DNA of 64,000 nucleotides, from assembly GCA_025517485.1 (NCBI GenBank), contig JAOPKB010000009.1, positions 62,001 to 126,000 of the forward strand, read 5' to 3'. Source of the DNA: Natronoglomus mannanivorans. Its GTDB lineage: Archaea; Halobacteriota; Halobacteria; Halobacteriales; Natrialbaceae. The notes below the pieces were generated by a model. It worked only from the letters and a program-made list of their open reading frames with translations. It did not search any database and was not told where the DNA came from. Below, one piece after another: positions 33,168 through 41,835 of this stretch (the stretch's first letter is position 1; each line of letters opens with the position of its first letter). Made by a program: the position numbers and the translations under genes.

Positions 33168-33944
33168 TCAGCCAAGGTGGAAACCGGGGATAGGGGGGCC
33201 AGCCTGTGATGTGTCGAATGGATCCGTATCATATCCAGTTGACCTCCGAACACTAATATACTTCACATCAAACCAACCATCGGAATCTAATGCACCGAAC
33301 GTGAATTCTCTCTGAGCCCTTCCTGCAAGCCATCCTACGATGAGGCCGACGACTTCTCCTAAACCAGGTATTCCAAGAGGCTCAAGGAGCCCATCAACGA
33401 TAATAGCTAAAACACCGGATCCCAATTGTTGAGCAGCTTTCACTAGCTCAATGGTAGCCCCCTTCCATCTGTGTGCACCATAGTCGCTATCAGCACACAC
33501 TTCGTATGTGGTCCTATCTGTTCGATCATATCGAACGACATAGTCCGTCCAATTCTCAGATTGGGCGGATATTTCGGAATTTCTGTCTACGGACTGTATA
33601 CCTATATACTCATTTCCGCGTTCTTCAATCTCCGAACGTTCAAGAATACTTATTGTTCCCTCCTTTTTGCCGGCAAAATACTCTCTCAAGTAATATTCGT
33701 CACCATTAACTGAGTAATGCTTGAGAACATATGTTTCCGTTTCTTCAATTACTTCCGATTCAATTGATATTGGCTCCTGATTCGTATCTCTCTTAGGATG
33801 ATCTTGTTGTTCCGCTGCTACGTTTGGGACTGAAAGTAGAGCGGTTCCCGTAATTCCTAGACTAAGTGCCTTTCTCCGTGTGATACAGTTAGCCGTGTCT
33901 TTACTGCTGTCTTTTGTATGTTTCCTACACACACTATTTTCCAT
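33168..33944 (-). CDS. Tat-exported protein with hydrophobic glycine-rich segment; halocin-like candidate
   Basis: 258 residues. The start has TRRKALSLGITGTALLSVPN as a Tat signal (RR at about 23-24, signal to about 45). The middle is beta-rich with one extracellular-looking Cys (VCADSDYG), and residues 170-210 (VKAAQQLGSGVLAIIVDGLL, GIPGLGEVVGLIVGWLAG) are a long hydrophobic glycine-rich stretch resembling membrane-inserting bacteriocins. The gene sits in an AT-rich patch between IS-like relics, and its GC content is much lower than its surroundings, so it was probably acquired. No immunity gene was recognised. Role is a guess. Confidence 0.6.
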   Translation of the reverse strand: MENSVCRKHTKDSSKDTANCITRRKALSLGITGTALLSVPNVAAEQQDHPKRDTNQEPISIESEVIEETETYVLKHYSVNGDEYYLREYFAGKKEGTISILERSEIEERGNEYIGIQSVDRNSEISAQSENWTDYVVRYDRTDRTTYEVCADSDYGAHRWKGATIELVKAAQQLGSGVLAIIVDGLLEPLGIPGLGEVVGLIVGWLAGRAQREFTFGALDSDGWFDVKYISVRRSTGYDTDPFDTSQAGPPIPGFHLG

Positions 33945-34145
33945 TGATACACACTACTATATGAATCGTCTGCAGGTATAATTATAAGTATTCACTATAA
34001 GTATTAGTTATAGCAATTAGGGGTATAGAAATATAGCTAATCATACAATTGTAATAGGGTAATCTAGCAGCATACTTTGATCGCATGAATCTTCTGTGTC
34101 GTATAATGTTAGCCTCTTATGATTGTTCCTCTCGAATTCAAATCT

Positions 34146-34433
34146 ATGAATGACTTGACCGGCTTCCAGCGTGACTTATTGTACGTCTCGGCAGGACTGG
34201 ACGAGCCCCACGGCCTCGCGATCAAAGACGAACTCGACGACTACTACGAATCCGAGATCCACCACGGCCGGCTCTACCCCAATCTGGATACGCTCGTCGA
34301 CAAGGGCCTCCTCGAGAAAGGCGAGGCCGACCGCCGAACGAACGTCTACTCGGTGACCCGGCGTGGTCGTCGCGAGATCGAAGCTCGTCGTGACTGGGAA
34401 GGCCAGTACGTTGCGGATCTTCTGTCGGAATAG
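34146..34433 (+). CDS. PadR-family transcriptional regulator
   Basis: 95 residues from ATG 34146 (MNDLTGFQRDLLYVSAGLDE). The winged helix ends with IHHGRLYPNLDTLVDKGLLEKGEADRRTNVYSVTRRGRREIEARR, the recognition helix and wing of PadR regulators (G-x-L-Y-P-x-L-x-x-L). At 95 residues it is the short haloarchaeal form. Likely a dimeric repressor of a neighbouring or its own gene. It is divergent from the exported protein upstream. Confidence 0.85.
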   Translation: MNDLTGFQRDLLYVSAGLDEPHGLAIKDELDDYYESEIHHGRLYPNLDTLVDKGLLEKGEADRRTNVYSVTRRGRREIEARRDWEGQYVADLLSE

Positions 34434-34476
34434 CTACTTTGATTGAAACGCTTCGTCTGAACTGAAGCAGAGATGA

Positions 34477-34869
34477 CTACTCCAGAATTTCTTCTGGGGA
34501 GAGTGCACCATTCTCGAGCAGTTCGGTATCGAAGGTAACGAGTTGTGCACCGACCTCATTTGCGGTTGCGAGAATGACACAGTCCATCGTATAGAGGAGT
34601 GTGTCCTGCTGAAGCGCGTGCGCTTCGATTAGGTCACCCGTTTCGGGCCCGTAGACGTCCATCCGATCGAACAGCCCATCGAGTAATCGTTCGACTCGTT
34701 CTTGCTCGAAGTGCTTTTTCTTCGTGAGAACTGTCCGAAACTCCATGACATTGAGCAGCGTCGTTGCAAAGTCGTGATCGCTATCGAGAAAATCACGAGC
34801 GATGGCTCCTCGATCTGGCTCTCCGACAGTCGCTGCAATAAGAACGTTCGTATCGACAAAGAGCGTCAT
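34477..34869 (-). CDS. vapC: VapC-type PIN-domain toxin
   Basis: 130 residues. The PIN acidic set is visible: FVDTNVLIAA (Asp in position 6), MEFRTVL (Glu), TMDCVILATANEV (Asp) and VTFDTELL (Asp). PIN toxins are Mg2+-dependent RNases cleaving tRNA or rRNA. It overlaps the upstream 51-residue antitoxin gene in an ATGA junction. Confidence 0.88.
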   Translation of the reverse strand: MTLFVDTNVLIAATVGEPDRGAIARDFLDSDHDFATTLLNVMEFRTVLTKKKHFEQERVERLLDGLFDRMDVYGPETGDLIEAHALQQDTLLYTMDCVILATANEVGAQLVTFDTELLENGALSPEEILE

Positions 34870-35021
34870 TCGTGCTCGCGCAGTTCGCGAACCGCCTCGA
34901 CTGAGTCAATCTCTGAATCCGGCAGCGCCTCGTAAAGGAAGCTCCCGAGTGGGACTTCCTCGCCGTCATCGTCAGCTATCGATGTCGAATCCATATTGCT
35001 TCGATTGGTGACGATCGCCAT
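34866..35021 (-). CDS. vapB: VapB-type antitoxin (51 aa)
   Basis: ATG 35021 to TGA 34866 encodes MAIVTNRSNMDSTSIADDDG, EEVPLGSFLYEALPDSEIDS and VEAVRELREHE. Short, acidic, with a C-terminal helix VEAVRELREHE. The ATGA overlap with the PIN gene fits an antitoxin. No DNA-binding domain is obvious, so it may be a truncated or toxin-binding-only form. Real gene by position, start and composition. Confidence 0.65.
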   Translation of the reverse strand: MAIVTNRSNMDSTSIADDDGEEVPLGSFLYEALPDSEIDSVEAVRELREHE

Positions 35022-35172
35022 GGGTCTGTCGATACTATAGGGCTACGTACGGGATAAGTATACTGCTAAACGAGCCTCAGGGCGCGAAGGCAGCACGAAC
35101 CATGGACGATCAACGCAAAAGGCTGAACGCCCAGTCCAAGAGAGCGCTATCAACCGACGTCTGCGAGGTGGT

Positions 35173-35991
35173 TCAACTACTCGAGTCGGTCTCGACGCGG
35201 CGCAACTGTTCGGCGTCGGTGAAGACGTACTTTCCAATCAACAGGCTGCTTGTCATACTCGTCAACCCGCCAGCGGCGAAAATCATCGCCATAATGACGA
35301 ACTGATAGAGCGCCGCGTAGATCGGGTTCTCGCCGGCGAGAATCATCCCGGCCATGATTCCCGGAATCCAGACCCATCCCAGGCTCTTCAGTGAGTCGAT
35401 CACCGGGATGAGCGACGCTTGGACCCCCGTCTCGACGTGTCGGGAGATGACGGCCGCTGGCGGCGCTCCAAGGGCCAGTCCCGCTTCGATCTCTGCCCGG
35501 TTTGATGCGATCTCGCTTTTGAACCGATCCAGTGCAAGCGAGTTGATCTGCATCGCGTTCGCGATGATCATACTTCCAACAGGAACGAGGTTTCGAACTG
35601 TCGCCTCGATTGCACCGGCGAGCGTCATCGTGATGATCACGAGGCCCGATCCGAAGACGATCGCGAAAAACGACACCCGAACGACGCCTGGCAACCCTTC
35701 GCCACGGTTCTTCGAGATCCACGTCGCTCCGATCATCATACCCAGCAGGATGACACCGCTCCAGACGAAGTCCACCGTCAGCAACACGCCGACGATCGAT
35801 CCCATGGCGACGATTTGGATCAACCCCCGGACGAGGGCGACGGCAAGTTCGCGCTCGAGCGTCAGCCCCCGAAGATGTGAGAGTCCAACCACGAGCGCGG
35901 CGAGGGCGGCCGCGACGGCGACCTGTGCGAGCCCCGTGAGGAGAACGGGATCGGCGAACTGTTCGAGGAACTCTTCGATGACGGCGTCCAT
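35173..35991 (-). CDS. fetB: ABC transporter permease FetB-like (UPF0014)
   Basis: 272 residues with about seven transmembrane helices. The UPF0014/FetB signature is clear: PVGSMIIANAMQINSLALDRFKSEI, EAGLALGAPPAAVISRHVETG and GWVWIPGIMAGMILAGENPI. FetAB exports iron and protects against oxidative stress in E. coli. Its ATPase partner is the preceding gene; the TGATG junction shows coupling. The gene looks intact. Confidence 0.9.
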   Translation of the reverse strand: MDAVIEEFLEQFADPVLLTGLAQVAVAAALAALVVGLSHLRGLTLERELAVALVRGLIQIVAMGSIVGVLLTVDFVWSGVILLGMMIGATWISKNRGEGLPGVVRVSFFAIVFGSGLVIITMTLAGAIEATVRNLVPVGSMIIANAMQINSLALDRFKSEIASNRAEIEAGLALGAPPAAVISRHVETGVQASLIPVIDSLKSLGWVWIPGIMAGMILAGENPIYAALYQFVIMAMIFAAGGLTSMTSSLLIGKYVFTDAEQLRRVETDSSS

Positions 35992-36656
35992 CAGGCCAAC
36001 ACCTCTTCGACCGGACCGACGCGATCGAGACGGCCGTCCCGAAGGACCAGTACACGATCACCGATCCGCCGCGCCTGATCCTCGTCGTGGGTAACCATCA
36101 CGACGGTGAGATCGAGCTCATGGATGAGATCGACGAGAAGCGTCTCCACGCGCTCTTCTGCTGCCGAATCGAGGTGAGAGGTCGGTTCGTCGAGCAGGAG
36201 GACGTCGGGGTCATTCAGCAGGGTACGAGCGATCGCGATGCGCTGTTTCTCGCCGCCCGAGAGTTCCTCGACGTCGCGGTCCTCGTAGCCGGTGAGTCCG
36301 AGGCGCTCGAGCAATTCTTCGAGGTGCGTCTCGTCTCGGAGAAGCGGGCCACGAGCGACGTTATCGAAGACGGTTCCGGGGACGAGCGCGGGATCCTGCG
36401 GAACGAGTCCAACGCGTCTGCGGAGAGCTCGCGGGGGTATGTTTCGGTAGTCCTCACCATCGAGGAGCACCATCCGCTCGGTGGGCTCGTCGAGGCGATT
36501 GAGCAGTCTGAGGAACGACGATTTCCCCGCTCCCGACGGACCGACGACGACGAGGACGGTCGATTCGGGGATCGCCACTGAGACGTCTTCGAGGAGACGG
36601 TCGCCGTCAACGACCCGTCCGAGAGTTCACGTCTCGAGTTTTGGAGTCGACGTCAT
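35991..36656 (-). pseudogene. fetA: FetA-like ABC ATPase with an in-frame TGA after codon 9
   Basis: From ATG 36656 the frame reads MTSTPKLET, then TGA (36627-36629), then TLGRVVDGDRLLEDVSVAIP and a complete ATPase: Walker A GPSGAGKSS, Q-loop VPQDPALVP, signature LSGGEKQRIAIARTLL, Walker B VLLLDEPT and the H-loop VVMVTHDED. A single C-to-T change of CGA would give this stop. Translation from the GTG at 36578 would keep Walker A but lose the first strands that stack on the nucleotide. So the gene is probably disabled, or rescued by a downstream start. A sequencing error must be excluded. It is coupled to fetB. Confidence 0.8.
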
Positions 36657-37045
36657 TATCGATACAGATACTGGCTCGCTCGAGCGGGAAGTGGGGATCG
36701 ATCGGTTACGTTCTGGAAATTTTCGATCGAACACTTGAACGACGGAGTGTCTGTCTTTATAAAGGTTGCAGGTGTTTCACCAACTACGCTTCGCAGTCGA
36801 CGGAGCGAACTGCTCGAGATATGAATGTTGGGAACTGTTGCTTAGTTCGGAGTGCGAACTGATCACTGGAAGTCCTACCAGTTTAAGATGGTATTCGTAG
36901 CGTCGTGTAAGAGACAGAGTGCGATGTGGCACAAACCAAGAGCGAGCAACACAGTAGGCTGACCGCTCAGTACAACAAAAATATCCATCGCTGATCAGGT
37001 CGGACATTCACTATAAGTTTTCCCGTGTGCCGTCGTGGCTATCCT
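36657..37045. repeat. Intergenic region with dispersed repeat copy 2 (36853-36922)
   Basis: 36853-36922 (TGCGAACTGATCACTGGAAG...) matches the non-coding repeat at 27711-27780. No gene is seen; short frames on both strands have no protein character. The spacing of matches suggests remains of the same mobile-element end. Confidence 0.4.
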
Positions 37046-38128
37046 ATGCCGAGTACAAATACCCACACTGAGTCTGCTGGACAAAGCGAACAGCAAAGGG
37101 GTGGGTCAGAAGCAGGACTGATGTCAGTCGAAACGAACCCGCTGTTGCAGTGGATACTGGTCAACGGAAATAGATGGGTCGTCTCCGTTGCTGCGTTGGT
37201 ACTTGTCGGCCTTGGGTTCGTCGGGAGTGGTGTGGTCTGGTCGGACGAACTTGCGACCTTGTTCACGGAGGGACAAGTAATTCAGACGATTCTTATCGCG
37301 CTTTTCAGTAGGATTATTTTGCTCGTGTCAATCGCCCTTTCGGTGAACTCAATCGTCCTTTCACAGGATATCACTGCACTTGGTGACCAAGAAGAGGAGC
37401 TCGATAAGACGTTCTCATTTCGTGATTCGGTTCGAGAGCAAACAAATGCAGATGTTAGTCCAGCCCGTCCGGCAGAGTTCCTACAAGTGATTTTCGACGG
37501 GATTCGAAGCAATGTGCGAGAACTTTCCAATAGCATCTCAAATGACAATCTGGTGCTTAATTCTCAAACTGAAATTATAAAGGATGATATCGTTAATCAG
37601 GTGAGAGACGTTGAAGGTCGCTTAGAGAAAGCATCTGGAATATCCGAGGTGATGTTCGCTGGAATTCAGTATGACTACTCACGACAGATCTATGCCATCC
37701 GCCAACTTCGAGTTGAACACGAAGAAACACTCACCGATAGCCAGCAAAAGAAGATTGACGAACTTCTTACAACACTCAAATACTTCGCGATCGGCCGAGA
37801 ATACTTCAAGACACTCTATTTCAAGCAAGAACTGGCGAACCTTTCCCGTGGATTACTTGTCATCTCTTTCCCTGTTATTGTGTATCTTGTATATGCGATA
37901 CTCTCGCTTAGTGCGAGGCTATTACCAGAATTTTCAATCCTCGGAGTTCATTCGATCATCTGGTTTGTTGGGTTCACTTTCATCGTTGGGATGGTTCCAT
38001 ACACGTTATTTTCAGTATACGTACTCCGAACAGCCACAATCTCTATCAGGACACTGGCGGCTGGTCCATTCATTTTAGATAGTAGTGACGACTCGACTCG
38101 GCTCAGCGAGGACACTGATCCGAAGTGA
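37046..38128 (+). CDS. Hypothetical four-helix membrane protein
   Basis: 360 residues from ATG 37046 (MPSTNTHTESAGQSEQQRGG). Transmembrane helices lie at about 46-66 (WVVSVAALVLVGLGFVGSGV), 82-106, 276-298 and 310-334. The 165-residue loop between helices 2 and 3 is helical and charged, probably cytoplasmic (RDSVREQTNADVSPARPAEF, IYAIRQLRVEHEETLTDSQQ). The low GC suggests acquisition. Haloarchaea carry many such proteins near TA and pentapeptide genes; function unknown. Confidence 0.7.
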   Translation: MPSTNTHTESAGQSEQQRGGSEAGLMSVETNPLLQWILVNGNRWVVSVAALVLVGLGFVGSGVVWSDELATLFTEGQVIQTILIALFSRIILLVSIALSVNSIVLSQDITALGDQEEELDKTFSFRDSVREQTNADVSPARPAEFLQVIFDGIRSNVRELSNSISNDNLVLNSQTEIIKDDIVNQVRDVEGRLEKASGISEVMFAGIQYDYSRQIYAIRQLRVEHEETLTDSQQKKIDELLTTLKYFAIGREYFKTLYFKQELANLSRGLLVISFPVIVYLVYAILSLSARLLPEFSILGVHSIIWFVGFTFIVGMVPYTLFSVYVLRTATISIRTLAAGPFILDSSDDSTRLSEDTDPK

Positions 38129-38274
38129 TTGATTTATGAGCGGTTCGGATGCAGGATCGCAGGTAGAACTCAGCGTAGCAACGTGCGAAAAAGGTGCAAA
38201 GCCTCCCCAGTTTCCCAGCGTTGGGGAGGCAATCGATCAATAAATTTGTGATGACGGGATGGGAAATAATATCT

Positions 38275-38901
38275 ATGTCTGATTCACCACCCGGCCGGTG
38301 CGGATACACATGGCCCGACGATCACGAACTCGATGACGACCCAGTCCACCAGCAGTGCTGCTGGCGGGAGATGCTGAACGATGCAGAATATTGCGTCTGG
38401 CACGCCGACCCGGACGAGGTCTCGAAGTCTGGCGAGGAGTTGCAGCAGGCGCACGTACCGCCGGAGGTACGTGAGTAGAACCTGCCCGTCGCCGAATTAT
38501 TCGACGGAGCACAACTGGCTGACCTCGAACTCGGGGATGCAATCTCCCTCAAGCGTGTCTCATTACGTGACAGTAATCTCACCGACGCGAACCTTAGAGA
38601 TGCTGACCTCGCCGACGCGGACCTTGGGAATGCTAACCTCACTGACGCGAACCTTAGAGATGCCAACCTCACCGATGCGGACCTCTAGAATGCCGACCTC
38701 GCCGATGCAACCCTCGAACATGCAGTTCTCATTCGGACGAATCTGTTCGACGCGAATCTGACGAATTGTCGACCGCACGGGGCGACGTTTACTGACGTCC
38801 AGATCAACGACGATACGGAACTGCGCAGCGAGGACCACCGGGAAGCGCGAAAATCGCGTAGCAAACCCAACCGTTTCGTTAGGTGGGATGATCCGCAGTG
38901 A
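38275..38901 (+). pseudogene. Pentapeptide-repeat protein with two in-frame TAG stops
   Basis: ATG 38275 opens MSDSPPGRCGYTWPDDHELD, then QQCCWREMLNDAEYCVWHAD, a haloarchaeal cysteine/histidine-rich N-terminal cap (probably zinc-binding). The frame stops at TAG 38476-38478, continues with NLPVAELFDGAQLADLELGD and pentapeptide text (NLTDANLRDADLADADLGNA), stops at TAG 38686-38688, then continues DLADATLEHAVLIRTNLFDA to TGA at 38901. All three sections are one frame and one protein. Pentapeptide proteins form a beta-helix. Two independent nonsense mutations are the likely explanation. Confidence 0.85.
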
Positions 38902-39748
38902 TCTCTCCGATGCACGACCAATCGTGATCGCCACGTCCTGCTTCGATCCCTGCGGTAAACAGGCGGTGTAACGCTTGATAGACCCCTGCATCGAGATCGA
39001 CCGATTCGAGGTAGTCAGCGTACTCTTTGATACCGTCTCCCCAGGTACGCACCGATGCTTCAACGTTCTCCGTATCAGCTGGATCTTGGTCGGTCGATAT
39101 CGTCTCGATCAACTGTTTGATGTGCTGTGGATACATCGTTTGAATCTCCTTGGTGTACCACTCCAGCGGGATGTCGTTACGTTCGCAGACCTTCGCTCCC
39201 TGAAAGATGCCGACAGCCATCGGTAGGTATCCAAGTAACACGGCGAGCCCACTGATGAAGGCGTCTCCAGAGGTAGAACTAACGTATTTCACAGTACCGA
39301 GGGTAGTCAGCAGTGGTCGCACTTCCTCGAATGCATCCCGGTCACCGGATAGATACAGGAGTGTGGATTCCATGCCGATATTGCTCGGATAGCCGAGAAT
39401 CTCCAAATCTAGATATCGACCGTTGTGTGATTGAATGAGGGTGGTAAGTTGACGTCCCTGTTCGTGCGTCACAAACGAGGTACTACAAATCGTCTTTCCG
39501 TTGAGACTCCCAGAAGCCCCCTCCACCAACGACTTCGTTATGTCATATTCGACGACACACACGATCGTCACGGGGCTACGACCTATTGCCTCGTCGACCG
39601 AATCGACCACAGTTACCTGTGGTCCGGTTAGTGCCAACGCTCGTTCACGGGTTCGATTCCAGATAGTTACGCGGGCGTTCTGCTCGGCCAGCGTTTCAAT
39701 GAGAGCGGTTCCCAGTGTCCCGCAGCCAATCACCGAAATGTCACTCAT
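38879..39748 (-). CDS. NAD(P)-dependent imine reductase / 6-phosphogluconate-dehydrogenase-like oxidoreductase
   Basis: 289 residues from ATG 39748 (MSDISVIGCGTLGTALIETL). GCGTLG is the NAD(P) loop (usually GxGxxG), WNRTRERA the cofactor-binding strand, and EILGYPSNIGMESTLLYLSG resembles the imine-reductase/beta-hydroxyacid dehydrogenase substrate site. The long helical C-terminal half builds the dimer. The expected catalytic lysine of hydroxyacid dehydrogenases is not visible, which favours an imine reductase-like activity. Its 3' end overlaps the pentapeptide pseudogene by 23 bp convergently. Confidence 0.75.
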   Translation of the reverse strand: MSDISVIGCGTLGTALIETLAEQNARVTIWNRTRERALALTGPQVTVVDSVDEAIGRSPVTIVCVVEYDITKSLVEGASGSLNGKTICSTSFVTHEQGRQLTTLIQSHNGRYLDLEILGYPSNIGMESTLLYLSGDRDAFEEVRPLLTTLGTVKYVSSTSGDAFISGLAVLLGYLPMAVGIFQGAKVCERNDIPLEWYTKEIQTMYPQHIKQLIETISTDQDPADTENVEASVRTWGDGIKEYADYLESVDLDAGVYQALHRLFTAGIEAGRGDHDWSCIGEITADHPT

Positions 39749-40571
39749 GGTCCCTCGAACCCTGTACTCCGCGGGAAAATATAGGTCTTTGTTAACAAAT
39801 AGCATAATAGGTCGATGTACCTGCAAACCGAACTTTTGCGCTGCGGGCGCGCCTCGGCGCGCCCTCGGCAAAACTTCGATGAAAAGCACTCCTCTCTCCC
39901 CTACGGGTCAGTCGTCGGCCCGCTCGCTCCCGTCGGTCGCTCGCGGAGGGTGCACAGTTCTCCGCCTATACTAAGCAGAAGGAACTGCCTCCGATGTAGG
40001 CTGCAACTCGAGCATCCGTAGTCCTCCCGTTTCCTTCGATTGTCGCGTGGAGGCAGATTAACCAAATGCGCCTGTCGAGAGTCTTGCTCACCGGCCTAGA
40101 CGACGCAAGACCGTTTGCTCACGGACATCGTTACGTTCGTGGCGGGCCTCCCGCCGTCCAGACCGGTTCGCTGACGATTCCGGGCGCGACATCGAAGCCC
40201 AGAGTCTGACGCGCTCTGTGAGCGCGCGGACCTACGGGAGAGAACACGGGCCGGATATCCTCGAATTTTCCGGTTACTCGAGCAGTGTTCAGTTATAATG
40301 GGATATCCGGATAGGTGTCGATCAGGGCGATCATCCCGCTCATTTCCATCGCAACGACCGAAATATGAACACGGCAGACTTGAGTTCGTGTTCATATTTG
40401 GGAAACCGATTCTCGAGACGTGTGACCCCAAGCGGTTGTATCGAGGACGTATACTCTCGGAGTTCTATTCAGATAAAACTCGTGCGAATGTCACGGTCAG
40501 TACACGTGCGAACTTTTCGGTGCTGCCGTCCAGAAGATATTTACTTGTATATAATAACACAACAAAATATT
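39749..40571. other. 823-bp region, no gene seen; GC-rich hairpin at 39845-39864
   Basis: No gene supported on either strand. GGGCGCGCC at 39845-39853 and GCGCGCCC at 39857-39864 form a hairpin. A TATA-like element (GATATTTACT) at about 40535-40544 serves the lipoprotein gene at 40572. The rest reads as decayed sequence; some stretches hint at old coding DNA but no product could be named. Confidence 0.4.
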
Positions 40572-41000
40572 GTGGATCGACGGCAGTTCATTGGGTTCAC
40601 TGCGATCACCGGATCTGGGTTGATGGCGGGCTGTTTGGATTCTTTCAGTGATTCCTATGCGACCCTTCAACGATTCCTCCTCATAAACGATCGTGACGAG
40701 CCCGCCACGGTTGAACTTAGAATCGAACTCGACGGTACGGACGAGGTAGTCCACGAGGACACGTACGAGATAGACTCGGGATTAGATGGGACTTTCGTCG
40801 ATTGTGTCTGGCCGGACGAGCCATTGCGTATACTGGTCCGAAACGCCGAAGACGACAACTGGAATGACTTCTCCACGGCTGACAGAGACGGCTGCTTGAT
40901 TCTTTACGCCGAAATACATGACCACGGGACGTCCTTTTTCAGATCGACCGAAGAGTGCCCAGCCCGCTCACCTGATTGCCATACTGACGTCAAAGGGTGA
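40572..41000 (+). CDS. Small Tat lipoprotein, hypothetical
   Basis: 142 residues from the GTG at 40572 (VDRRQFIGFTAITGSGLMAG then C), a Tat signal with lipobox AGC at the expected distance. The mature part (YATLQRFLLINDRDEPATVE, LRIELDGTDEVVHEDTYEID) looks like a small beta-sandwich with two later Cys (ECPARSPDC). Start chosen because the preceding frame is not protein-like and a TATA element lies about 27-35 nt upstream. Anchored outside the cell; function unknown. Confidence 0.65.
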   Translation: MDRRQFIGFTAITGSGLMAGCLDSFSDSYATLQRFLLINDRDEPATVELRIELDGTDEVVHEDTYEIDSGLDGTFVDCVWPDEPLRILVRNAEDDNWNDFSTADRDGCLILYAEIHDHGTSFFRSTEECPARSPDCHTDVKG

Positions 41001-41526
41001 CGCCTCAACTATGCCCGTTCTGTAGCAGGTTAGTCACGCGGTATGTGAAGTACCTGTACTGATCGATTGATCCTTACTTCTTTTTCACCTCCGTTTCGTG
41101 TGGTTCAACTGGAGATTTCGCGCGGAGGCAGGGGCGGGGTAGTGTAATTTTTTTGCTCAGTCCCCTTGGGGACACGCGGAAGGGGTGTTTCGAACCCAGC
41201 GCGAAATCGACCTGCAGGGGATCACGAACGCTTCTGTCGCACGTCGTTTCCGCTTCAGCGGTGATCTGCAGAATATTCTTGACGTCTCTGTAGTCGTGGG
41301 CATGGACAGTAGTAGACATGGAAGTTACCCCACAAATCAAAATTTCATAGTTTTGTGGGGTAACTCTCGTACAGTGGGGTTATTGCCCCCTCGAGGGCTT
41401 CCGATCAGGAGCACTACGACAGTCACTGCCCATCTCGAGTCCGTTCCACTTACTCGACTTGTGTCGGAACCAGCGGGGGCAATTTTATTTTTGTGTGGGT
41501 ACAATGTACGTACAGCAATACCAATT
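41001..41526. other. Intergenic region with inverted repeat 41324-41364
   Basis: No gene supported. GTTACCCCACAA at 41324-41335 and TTGTGGGGTAAC at 41353-41364 are exact 12-bp inverted repeats 17 bp apart. Directly after, TTATTGCCCC begins a 50-bp segment that is repeated past the PIN toxin gene. Both lie upstream of the RHH antitoxin; a TATA-like TTTTATTTTT lies at about 41484-41493. Confidence 0.45.
41380..41428 (+). repeat. Imperfect direct repeat left of the RHH/PIN module
   Basis: TTATTGCCCCCTCGAGGGCT followed by TCCGATCAGGAGCACTACGA and CAGTCACTG. It matches 42346-42405 in order and content (TTATTGCCCCTCGAGAGGGC..., then CCTTTAGGAAGCACCAACGC AGTCAATG) with small length differences. Confidence 0.6.
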
Positions 41527-41829
41527 ATGGGTACGACTCGTGTTAATTTCCGGATCCCGGATGAACTGGTCGAGAAGGCCGATGCCGCCGCAAAGATCAC
41601 GCACAAGAATCGGACTGAAATCGTTACTGAGGCACTTCGAATCTACCTAAACGAGATCGAAGACGAGGACGCCTTCAAAGAAGAGATCGTAGAACTCTAT
41701 CTCGAGGATGAACTCAGCTTCGAGGTTCTGAAGGAATTTGTCGGTCGACAGGATGCTGAGGCAGTGCGTGCCTCGAAGACCGTTCTCGATCAGGGTGAAG
41801 ATCTCGCCGACGAACTCGCGGATCTGTAG
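41527..41829 (+). CDS. VapB-like ribbon-helix-helix antitoxin
   Basis: 100 residues from ATG 41527 (MGTTRVNFRIPDELVEKADA). The RHH signature VNFRIPDELVEKADAAAKITHKNRTEIVTEALRIYL occupies residues 6-41. An acidic, helical C-terminus (EEIVELYLEDELSFEVLKEF) should mask the toxin. It lies 6 bp before the PIN-domain gene, the classic antitoxin-toxin layout. An upstream start at 41185 is not credible. Confidence 0.85.
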   Translation: MGTTRVNFRIPDELVEKADAAAKITHKNRTEIVTEALRIYLNEIEDEDAFKEEIVELYLEDELSFEVLKEFVGRQDAEAVRASKTVLDQGEDLADELADL

Positions 41830-41835
41830 ACGCCG

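Noticed and set aside
38476..38688. TAG codons as pyrrolysine sites
   Set aside because: Haloarchaea of this type are not known to encode pyrrolysine, no pyl genes are visible, and TAG ends other genes here (for example 34433 and 42327).
40020..40360. Possible old coding DNA (LTGLDDARPFAHGHRYVRGG)
   Set aside because: Short stretch only, interrupted by stops and matching no family I recognise.
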